DNA of 64,000 nucleotides from Capitella teleta (Eukaryota > Annelida > Polychaeta > Capitellidae), in NCBI GenBank assembly GCA_000328365.1, contig KB310543.1, positions 255,107-319,106 of the forward strand. Direction: 5' to 3'. The position numbers were made by a program, and so were the translations under genes. The number at the start of each line of letters is the position of its first letter. Within the stretch, counting starts at the first letter, position 1. Shown here piece by piece: positions 25,801 to 37,800 of the stretch. The notes beneath the pieces are model-generated. The model was not told where the DNA came from. It did no database searches and saw only the letters and a program-made list of their open reading frames with translations.

Positions 25801-28800
25801 CGAGGCAATGGGTCATCCTAAATAATGGACACTGCTCCTGGAGACCCTGCTCTCTCCGATGTCGCCGTCGAAACAGGTGCATGGCAATCAGTACTCAAAG
25901 AGGTCACCGGTCACATTCGTGTGGAGGCGTCTGTTCTCTCCTTCTTCTCTTTGTGTTCTTCCTCCTATGGACTCACAAGATCGGGTGAAAAACACAACAG
26001 TTCCTCGCATTGCATTGTTCAAAGCCAAGTATGCTTGGAATAGAAAGAATGGGGGCCTGTTTTTAGGGCGGCGAATTTAGTGCCATTTGTGTCATATGGC
26101 CGAATGGAGTGCTTTATGCTGCACCCGTGCACAATGGCCAATGCAATGTTATTCTCAACTCAGTGAATTATGACTCCCTGGCCGCCTGTGTAGGTTGAAG
26201 AGGCGGACGGGTGCCGACCACCTCGTCACCCATAAAACCCGAAATGCGAGTCGCCTGTTGTGCCAACTCCTTCAATGCTTTTATGCGCAAATGATCAGAG
26301 AGCAGAAACACTGTGTATTATATATACACGTGCAGCGATCAAAACGATCATGGATATGGTCACGCACCTCGAGAGCTACCAGTGACACTCTGGGGTGCGT
26401 GCGCGTGTGGGGGCCACGCAAAACCTGTCAGGCCGTGGATGACGAGATTGATTGTGCAATCCCCAGCTATGAAGGCAGGGAACCTGATGACTGATAAGCG
26501 CCCACGACATCACTATATTGCCGTTTCATTATGTGCTCTTAATTGGTGATTTCTGCGTGTAGTGCCGATGTAAGACCAGCTCCTGCTCTGTAATCCAGAT
26601 CAACCCACACATACGGATAATCAGCGGATGAAATGGACATATGGATGATGTATGATGTCGATCTCGTGTAATATGTCCATGTCGTTGTTTTGCACTGATT
26701 CTCTTCAGTCAAAACCCATCTACCTTGCCGAGCATATACGACGTTATAAGGATTCCAGTATTGTAAATGTCATACGTAGTTTCGCTTTACGTCTGCCCTC
26801 TATGTGTCGTCATATCGTATTCTAGCATGTCGTCTAAGGTATATTTATACTCTCTTTTTAAGCCGTGGAATATGACAACGGTGCCACTGTCACTCCCACC
26901 GCACAGGTGTGATTGTGTTGCAGTCTGATAACTGCATTATGTAACGCAGTAGATATTTACCTGTCAACATTTGATAGCTGCGTCTCATTGCGATCGCAGC
27001 AGCAGTTCTGAGATATCGTTAACGATGTTTTATTGGAGGTTGACTTCGCTTCCGTTTCGACTGAATTCCCCCAAAACATTCGCTGTTTATTGCACTTCAA
27101 TTATACGAAACACAATCTTGCAATATGCTCAACACGCAATAGTCGGATTAGAGAAGACCATACCCCTTAACCATCATTGTACCCCATAAAAAAAATTAAT
27201 TAATAAATAAATAAATTTAAAAAAATGAATAAATTATAAAGCGTAAAATCCAAAGAGCTCTAAACAAAGGTGGTTCACCACAGGCTTAAATTTCAAAGAA
27301 CAATATAATTCCTTATTCAGTTCATTTAATTTTATGTTTTATATTTTATATAAATATAATACAATTATACCTGAATGGGTTTACGATAGTTTAACAGAGC
27401 TTTTTTTTTCGTGTGGATATCACCTTTTGCCGAGTGTAATATTGGGATCCATGTTGAATCAGTTGTCTCGTATCTTTCCTCGGAGCTTTGAGTGCTTTTA
27501 AGTTTGCGTTATGCTTCGTACGTTCGGTCGAAATGGACAGCAAGCAGACATAACGCTCACCGATCACAACGCATGCGCAGTCGCAGTCATAACGTAATCA
27601 TGAATGCCTGGCGATTCACGTATCGTCGGCGATTCTAGCGGTTGCGTGCAAAAACATAACTTCATTTCGGCGTTTTTACGAGTGGCCTTGAGCGAGTAAT
27701 GAAGCCTCTTTGCGCATGCGCATTGCCAATCAGCAAACACAGTCATAATTCCGCTCTGACCGTCCTTTCATCGCCGAAATATCGATCATTTCGCCGTGTC
27801 CTTCCGTTTGCTAGTGTTTCACATCGCGTAAACCCACGTGGTGCCAATGGCCACGTGACGTGGCTTCTGTTTATTCTACCGGGAAGTCACTGAGTGCAAC
27901 GGATACGCCCTTTTCCCCAATCACGTCTTCATGTCGTAATCACGCAACCTTTTTACGACATGGACACTGATTAACTCCGCAATCTCATTTAAAATTTACG
28001 CAAACACGCTTACTTTGTGTACTTTTAATGTTTCTTCTCGTTTGCAGGTTTGACCGTCCGGTCGACAAGCGTTTCGTTACAGAAAACGTCCAACCGGACC
28101 AGTTCAGTCAGAGTTCCCTCAATTCACGCTTGGGTTTAGGCCGCGGGGACCCAAACGCCCGGGGGTCCGCAGGGGCTAGCGGCACGTGGAACCCCCTGGC
28201 CGGGGGCAGAGGCTCCCCCTCGCCGTCTGCTGGTGGCGTTGGATCCTCACAATCGTCTCCGGCACTGAGTACTCGCTTGAAATACGGGCTTGTGGGCAGC
28301 AAGGTGAGTGCATCTCGCGAGAATTCGTCCGTATAATTAGCTTTGTGGTTTCCATTCGCGAGAGCTCCCCCACTTCCACGTTGACAAACGATGTTTGCTG
28401 GGCGAAGGGTCGGAATGGAAACATGATCATCAAGTGCGGCTTATTGTGGCATCATGCTGGATTACGTTTCGCTTGGGGTTCTTGAGCATCTTATGCAATC
28501 TGTCTCGCATATCTACCATCGATCTCCCTTAGTCTGCTCCTCGGAGCACGTGATCCTCATCGTTAAATGACGGTCAAACATTGCGCGGAGATCCGGGGCT
28601 CCAGTTAAATTCATGATGCCCGATAAATGAGATATCCCACTAAGGCAACGATTGTCCTGACCGCATTTCGTTTCCCTCAAGAGCTCACGCGAGGACAGAT
28701 CATCAGCATGCACATCTAAGTAGAGTGAATCGCCCAGGATGACGTCATAGGTTGTTGACCCTCGTTCTTCAGATCTCTCCTACCGGTTACTATGGTTACT

Positions 28801-31800
28801 TCGATTATGTTGACCCGTTGACCCGTATGCACGAATCCCCTTTATCTTTGTCTGATCTGAAATACCTTTATGCCGTGGGACATGACATCATATTCTGTGC
28901 ATACCAGCGGCGCTGATAAGATAAAAGCGGTTGACGCAGCTCTCTTGTGATACGTGGAAGGCACGCAGCACGAACTCGGTTCTAGTGGAGAGAGCACGAA
29001 GCCTTTAGAAGAGAGGCATGTTCTTGCCGGTCGCTTTGGAAGTTACAAAAGAGGCGAAGACCTACCTGCCATCAGGTTGATTGCAAAGCTCTTGTCAGCA
29101 GTTGTGGGGTTAATGGATTTGAGCTGATTAAACAGTATAACCATCAGATATTGTTGCATCTTAGATTTTTAACTTGGTTGTTGTGCTTATATTCAGGTGT
29201 TTGTTCTTTGTTATTTAAGAAGCTTGGTTAGAAGCGCACAGTGGATTGAATGTTACATAATTAATGCCAGGGCGAGAAGCATGATGATGCAATATATACA
29301 ACGGGGTAATTAAGAATAATTAATGCCAGCAACTGCTTCTAGCCATCTTGTATACGGATCAAGAGCGTGTGCAATAATTATGCATCAGTCAGTTTACTTA
29401 AAATCTGACCGCGAAGGCTTTTAAAGTTGGGGAAACAAGAAGCTTTTTTACCGAAATGTCAATCCACGTCTTGTCTCGTAAACTTTAAATTTGAGAATGA
29501 TAACTTACCGATTTGTCTCGGTGCGGCCAATAAAAATCCATTTCGTTCCCTCATTCGATTGGTTTTGTGTATTTGATGCATCATTTCTTAAATTCTTCTG
29601 CTACGATATGAGTATTTGTATCAATTAAATAAAGCATTATTTCATGAAGCAAAATTAGCGCAAAATTGTTCCAAATACCGCAAGGATCGTCTCTACTCGT
29701 GCAGTTTACACATTGCATTATAGCACAGGTAAGCGTTACACCTCGTAAATGTCATTAGATGAACTCACATGACACTGTTGATATTCCAGGTCGACCAACA
29801 TAACGACCTAAATGTAAACAATCACATTGTCCACATGACCTACAGAGATCTGATCCGAGCAATTCGATCTCATGCCCCGTGGCAGTTCATTAAGCAATTT
29901 TGTAACACAACGTTCATTTCATACTATGCACTAAGATGTCGTCCATGAACGTTTGCTTAAAATTAACTAATTTATGAGGTAAGATTATTATTATGCAACA
30001 TTGTAACATTCAATTTGATCATACAAATAATGAGATCATGCTTCAACAATTGCGATGGCATATCTATGGGAATTATTTATTGGAATCACACGCGCCACGA
30101 AGAGTGTAAATGTCACATGATTGCATGATTATGTGATTGACACATAATATGTCCATATCGACCTTGCTTTGTGAATGCTTCACATCCCCTTCATCTTCCT
30201 CGCTTTCCCTCTTGTTATATGATTATTTACACCTACAACGACGTCACCTGTAATCAACACCACGTATTCACCTCAGCCCTCCTTAGTTCACCTATGCATT
30301 GTACATTACACCGACAGCAACATCAATGCTTGCTTATAATAGACGCGTGTACGTAATGCATGACTTCAGGTGATTGCGAATCAATCTGGCGAGAATGATA
30401 ATTACACGGAGAGTACATAACCCTACCTGTACATTAATCCAAACTGACCTGTCAATGTCCGATGATATGTCCACATTCGTATGCATCGTTCATACACCCT
30501 CCCCCAACCCATACCTCGTGGTTTTCGTGCATCTTTATCAAAGCGTATTCACGTATAGAAGATGAGGCTGTGCATTTCCTCCCTGAGCGTTTTAATGGGC
30601 GTATGAAAAAATTATGCTTCCGGGTGTTGGCGGTGCTCATGGCGACGGAGGCGACACGTCGTCGAGGCTACGTGCGAAATTGAATTCTATCGAACCGTTT
30701 GTTCGTGCAGCAAATTATGAGGATATGTAAACGGATTACATAACGCTGTGATGGCATGAATTCATACTCACCTGTACAATACATGGTGATAAATATAGGT
30801 GTGTGTGTGTGATCATAGCCTGTGGCATCAGTGTCGATGTCGGCTCTTCTTCCTTGCTTCTTTTTCTTGCTGCCCATTTCATCCAATCTCTTATAGGCTG
30901 AATACAGAAGAAAAAACCCGTATGTTTTCATCTCCTTCCACAATTGAAATGAGAGGATAAAATTGTAGGTTGCCAGGGTTCCCGCAAACCACGAGTGCAA
31001 TTTCATCTCCCACAAAGAGTAAAGAAGGAGAAGAAAAACCGACCCCAGTCTAATATCGATTTCGTTTCACGTCTTTCCATTCTCAATACACAACGAAATT
31101 TATCCCAAATCAGATTTTACGCTCTGGACGAAATGGTCTCGACATCCAGCCAACCTCCAAATGACGACGTACGACCAACAGAAGCGCCACCTCCAATGTC
31201 GATTGTAGCACGGGGGGGGGGGGCGAAATTGAATGCAACCATTGATCGGTATTTGGTAATCAAGTTTCATCCACTTTTTAACTCAGTGCAATTATCGGTT
31301 TAAGAATGCTTTATACATAGAAGAATCCGAGATCGCTCTGATGCGGGGATGATTGATGACATCGTCGGTGCTTTGGACTACCTTGCAAATCATATTAAAC
31401 ACAATGCCACATAAGTCGGTCATGAAAACTAGGTCATTAAATTGCTTAACAATTGCAATTATTGCCTGTATAATTCGACAATTAAAATCGCGTATAATAT
31501 ACGCCTTCCACGTGTCAATTTCATCGGCACATCTGCTGATTTGGTGCGGCGAATCGAGGCTCCCGTATAGCGTGTGATCAACACTCAAGTGCAGCTGAAC
31601 TCGACAAATAACGCGCGTGCGATACTCAGACAGAGTAGAGTAGTCACGTGACCATTAACAATAACAAGTGCGCCAATCAGGTGCGTTTTATTTCGTCTGA
31701 ATCGAACCGAATGATGCCGTCCGAAACAATAGGCTTATATCTCCATTAGAACGCAGACCCGACCGACAAATTGCTTCTGGCTGTCATACTTATATATACG

Positions 31801-34800
31801 CCGTACATAATGTATATGTCGGTGATAACAGTGCTTGTATACACCAGTGCAACGAGTGCGATTCATCTCAGCCATGTTTTCAGTTGCGAACGCCTCTTCT
31901 TGTTCTCAGGGTCAAGCATGATGACCGCTGGGGCATTGTCCGATGAGATTGACTGTCAATCAAAACACTGAATGCTCTTTGCGAAATATTCCGCTTGTCA
32001 AGGCGCACGAAGATTAATCAGAATCAGTGTTGGTTCAGTTGGCTCATCGTTTGTGTCGATGCTTTCCACTGCTCTTTAATTGCAGACGTGACGATGACAT
32101 TGACAGTGTTTTATCATTCGGAGGGGAACCCACCCGTTGCTTGTATCTTACGCATAGACAAGAAGAGTAGAAGATGGTATAAAACATGTCAGCGTGTTGC
32201 GAATTGCAGGACACCTATAGTGAGGGTTTGACGTGAGTTGCGGTTTCTCGGAAAAGGAACGCGCTTTACGGAATATAGATGACTCTTGTAGATAAACCGA
32301 TTACAGAGGAAAGGATAGAGTTGATGAGCTTGCACTGGAAATGTGGTCATCTTTAGCTGGCTCTTTCAGCGAAACATTCCTCGATATCATCTGTGTCCAG
32401 CGTTCGCGCATGCGCAGAGACAATGTGTCAACCACCATGGGCCAACATGTGAGGCGAGGCTGTAACCTTCATGTGACGAGGAGAGTAGCTCTTACATCAC
32501 TTAAGACGGGGCTTGGAATGTTGCGTGCAAACCTCTTTGCAGCGAATGATCCCCCGGTGATCTCGCTTCACACGGCATCAAAGCCTGTGGCTCAGTCGAT
32601 GTCATCTTTCGCATCCATGACTGCTTCGTACTACTCTGTATATATTATAGTGTATTGCTGGCTGATCCCTGAGCCGTTTCATTTACTGAGCCAGACGGAT
32701 GCCTTCCAACTGAGCGCGTGCTTAGGGTGTTGAGATAAGTCCCCATAAACATCTCTTCTTCGTCGCCTGTGTTGATGTCGACCGTGGATTGCGTATGCGT
32801 CGTCATCTGGAATCCAGCGCAGTGTCTGGTGATGCATTCGCAGTCATGTTTACGCCCATAATGACCTCAATGGAGGATACTCGAATGAACGCTCGAGCGG
32901 CGTGGCAGCCTCGTGAATACGGAATGTTGATGCATGTCTTCGCTTGCAGGAATCTCGCAGAGAATAGAGAGAACCGTCTGCTGATCACATCTTCATTTGC
33001 AATACTGCGTCGAGCACTTCTGGCGCTGAAGAGCAAGAATTACCGCTTTTACTGTTGATTTTCGGTCTTTGCTCTCAGCAAATAGAATCCGAGCACTGTC
33101 ATCTGCTAGTGACAAATATGTAAATATCAAGGGTACGAGTGCTCGACAGATGCGAGTCGCTTGGCTCTGTTGCGCGCGTTCTTCGCGCCAATATTGCAAT
33201 GTGGCAAATACGGTTTTGTCGGGTTAGCCTAGCGGATGCTTCTTCAGAGCACCCATTGTTACAAAGGTCCCAGCGTGCAGCAATCTATTCAAGTCGACTT
33301 GATAGAATGCCTGGCAGCAATCTCACCCGCGGATCATCCGTTATACCTCGCAACATACGTGCAGCGTGCTTAATACTTTTAATTCAAGAGAGAGATTTGC
33401 GTCCGGAGCATTTTCCCTGCTAAGCTCCTCTCAGTAGCATTTCGATCAGTTTATGAGGAACTCCCTTCTTTTAATGACGAGGTTCCTATTTCACTCCTCA
33501 TACGAGCATCAGTCGGTGTTGTTTCCTTTGTGAGATCATTATGCTGTTCGTGTTTTGTACTTCTTCTAAATGGAAGATTTCTACCTCCTCCTTTAGGATG
33601 CGAGATGCTGGTTTTTTTAAGGGTTCTTAGCATCTCCGTCTTGGGTGATGGGGAAATAGGCTATGTGTGTCTGCGTTGTGCAACCACATGTGTACAAACA
33701 AACGAAAATATGTGAGATTTTGATCTTGTTTTCTGGTTCAGCAATGACACACTGTGTATATATAAGCGTTTATACCAAGCGTTTTGTGGCGATTCTGTGG
33801 AATAAGCCAAACTATTGTCTTGACGGAAGTCGTCTCCTCAATTGTGATTGCTTATCTACGGCGACCATAAAGATCGACTGTTCAGCGGTGGTTTACAGCA
33901 CAATGTGCTAACCATGCAGCATCACATGCCGCTAATATTGCCGTGAATATAAAGTTGCGATGCATACAAAACACCGAATCGGTCGCTTACAATGCGGTTA
34001 TAATGAGACTGACACCGCGTATGTTTCGGCAACCGCTGCCCAGGGCAGTCTGAATAAAGGCTCATCACGGAGCTTCCTGATTACTCAGGGAACCACCCTT
34101 ATTCATGCTCCCTGGCTCACACCTTCCCTTTACCCTCGTCTGCAGACAAAAGAGTACACGCCAGGAAATGAGAAATTACTTAAATTAGTCCCGCCTCGCT
34201 TCCCATTGTCCGTCCTGGTGATGGTGTTTTGCTTCTCTTAAGCTTCGGTCGCCGTGAACAATGCTCCCTGGAAGAGCGAGAGGGCTAGCAGCAGCGGAGG
34301 CAGGGAATGCCGTCACCCCTTGGGTTGATCATATAAAGCTGCTTTGGGCGCTCTGTCAACGCACTTGCAGCTGATCGGCCGAACAGATTCACAGCCGCTA
34401 TTGATTCCGAACTCGCAGCTGAGAGAGGACGAGGAGAACGAGTAGGACACGGGGTCCAGCAGCACCCAGTCGAACAGCAATCGATATCAACGGTGAAATT
34501 ATAAGAAGTGAAATAAGATTGGATTGGGCTTGTTTTGGTATTGCAGCCGCATGGTGAGAGAGACAGTGCTTCTTCCATTTACCCAGTGAGCAACATGGAC
34601 TCCCATTGACTATAAAAGGAGCGAATCTTGGCTGCTGTAGCATCTCGTTGTGCCTTGTGTGTTCCCATCATCACCAGCAGCAGCATCATGCAAATGTTCA
34701 ATGCCATCCGTAGGATTCAGGTGAGTGCCTAGATGATGCCTCTGATCAATCACTACTTTGTTAGTGCTTTCTTTGAAGTCGGAATAGAAGGCTTCGTCGT

Positions 34801-37800
34801 GCATTCATACTGGCATCCATTTCATCCTGCCCTCGTGTACATCTCGTACAGGAGGAACACGTGGTCCGGTGAGGAGCCAATGCTCCTCCTCTGAGTCTTG
34901 GTTGCAAATTGCGTTAGCCTCAGTGCTGGTTGCCGTGAATAGGGAACAGGAGGTGTCAGAGCCCTCAATGGAATTGCGGATTAAAGTCCCTTCAGATTCA
35001 CACAGCTGCTTCATCCTGCGCGATGATTAAACCGCATAGCCTTCAATCGATGCCTGGTGTATATAGATGGTCTTTTAGTGCCATTGTGGAATCGTTTCTC
35101 CCTGCTCGGATTTCTTTCTCTTAATGGTCTTTTCCATTGAAAACCTGTGATCCCTCTGCATAATGGTGTTCGGTTGCAGTCCACCCTTCTTTACAAATCG
35201 GGATGATCTTGTGCTATTGTATCAAAGGGTAGAACCAGGTGGGGGTACTTCGTCCACATCTCAAAACACACCTGACACACCTGTGATCTTTGTCACTGCA
35301 ATCCTGTCTGCTCTGTAGTGGGCAGGAAGGTTTCAGCATGTGCTTCGTTGAGCAATTTCCGTACTCCACCAAAAATAAATAGTAAAAATAGCCAAGAAGA
35401 ATGAATTTTGCGCCAGGGTAGCTTAATACCCGGAGCAATCAGTTACCTATTGTCGGAATCACCGGGTGAATCCGTCCCTCGCCTTCTTCTCCAACAGCCT
35501 TGTCCTTTTTTAGTAAGCAGCTTATCCAGAGAAACCTCCCTCTACCTGTAATCAGACTTGACACGCTTTTCGCAAATAGTTAGTTACACATGTATTTATT
35601 CTGACATCAGATCCGACAGCAAAACATTGCTCATCACGCGCAGATTTGACTCCACAGCGACTGTCATAACCTATAACTCGGTGCCTGTCGCTGATGCACT
35701 CGCAATGTTAATGGAGATTAATGACTTCAGTATTGTTTGAGCTCAACCCTCGGTACCTGGGTGCGTATGCAAAATAGGAATCGGTTAATTGATGCCGACC
35801 GCTGGGCGATTAATTCCGTGTGATGGATCGGCGAGGGTCTAAGAGGTCTTTCAGGCTGGCCCCCGTATACGAAACCTCCTGACTCAAAATGAGCCTTCAT
35901 CGATCTTACCAGGTACAACTGGCTCCCTGTAATAGCAAGGCACCAATTCCACTGTTCTTGTGTAGTTTCTGTTAATATAGCGTGCTGGCAATGCCGGTCT
36001 AAACGCCATTGGTACACCTGAGACACAGGGGGGGGGGAGGGGGGGAAAGGCAACCAAAAATATACTACAAAGGCGTCCCTAACCCAATGTTTACGTCACT
36101 AAAATGCCGCGAGTTAATTAAATTCTGACTCAAATCAAATAATTCATGTAACAAGAGAAGAAAGACTGAATAAATCAAAGAGGATTGTATTCCCGTCCAG
36201 TGCCATCGATTTTTTTTCTGCTGAAACGAGAGAGAGAACAAAAAAGAAAGAAAAGAAAAAGAGTCGACATTCACTTGGCGGAGAAAATCCTTGATTATGC
36301 TGAGCATTTCAGACAAGCGAGGTCATCAGGGAGGCTTCTCTCTTTCTCGAGACCCTTCTAAGACCCGCGAGCTCATTAAGGCGCTACCTTAAAGCGGCCA
36401 TTAGGCATTAGCTAGTCTCTGATGGAGATGCCCTGGGATTTACATCTCGACATTTCCCACCTGCAAGGTCACTATACCAATCCGGTATTTCACATACCTT
36501 TCCATGTACAGCCCGCTTTCGGTCTATAAATACGTTCAAAAACCCACACTGCTCGTCCATCGCCTCATTATAGCAGCGTTTTATAATAGAGCTGCAAGGA
36601 CTGTCAGCCCAGCGCCCCATCTGAATGGTTAGCGCCGGCAATAAATGTCGCATTCGTGGTACTATCTATGGGTCTAAATCTCCACCGACCCAACGCAATT
36701 CTGTGCTTTTGCCTCTCTTTTTTGTTTGACGCTATAAAATATATCTTTTGTGAGCACTCGCCATGAATACTGAAATCACCCTTTGTGTCTTTTATGATTG
36801 TATCCTCGTCTTCATTCTGTGATGAGGATGCTCAATATTTTTATGAGCTCTCCGTGTTTCATGCTAGGTGTGCGGATGACTGTGAGGTCAGTGTCCTTCT
36901 TCTTACCTTTCGTTATTGGTCTCAAATATCAAAATCAACATCAAATTTCGTCGTAATAACATTGTATTATTTTTTGTTTGTTAATTTTGATTGTCATGAA
37001 ATGCTAATGTTATGCAAGACTGTGTTAATTAAGTATTGATTATTATACTGATAAGTAAACCGTCATGACCTATTGACGTAGTTGTTTGGAAACGCCACTG
37101 TATCTCTCACTTGCTATAAGCACACATGGTGTTCATTCTGACCGAAGCGTCGTGTTCCTCAAAGCGGATTAATTGATAATCGTGAGCAGGTATTTACCTC
37201 TCACCTGTCACCCATAGTCCCTGCATCAACACGTTACTGTGCAGCTCAGTGTCCATGCTGTGAACGTTTGTCGAGATGGACATGTGCTTCGTCGGAATTG
37301 CAGTCAGCAGAGGACGACCTTAGTCGCTATGTGTGAGATCAGCTATCAAACCTCTGGGACGTACACGTCATGAATCATGTCCATTTCGTCCCCTGGGCAA
37401 CCTGGCAATGATCCTCTGGTGCAATGCCATCTTCAAGGCCACTGTCCTATTGCCAGAGTTGATATCATCTCTTCCTTCCTACTTGGCCTCCTGTGTTGAT
37501 CCATAGATAAAAAGCTCCCTGAATCTTTCTCTCCCCTAAGACTCTTCTTTTTTTATGTGTGTGTAGTTTCATTGTCTTCCATGTGGTTTCTCGTGAGCCC
37601 CTTGTAAAGCCACCCGGAAGGTGTCCGGGGCTGGCTCCATCCCCGGCGACACCTTGCGACTTAGCCTTATTCTTGCCAAGGTGACCTTCAAGAATCGCTT
37701 CCGATGCCAAGCGCTGACATTTGGCTTTAACTGACCAAGATTCCGCCAATTACACTGATCCTCAAACGAAAGGCATCGCTGCACCCAATCGCATTCGGCG

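Larger units (their letters stand above)
14732..27479. other. Long Syt7 intron
   Basis: No confident gene is present. Contents: a 388-codon - strand open frame (16872-18038); a possible 30-nt microexon (18121-18150); tandem duplications at 19102-19139 and 20130-20175; a cluster of the word CGTTATGAT at 21057-21449; an A tract at about 23739-23752; and AT-rich sequence near 27185-27240. Confidence 0.6.

Noticed and set aside
32341-32733. A 130-codon open frame as a nested gene
   Set aside because: No motif, no splice context and biased composition. Frames of this length are expected by chance.
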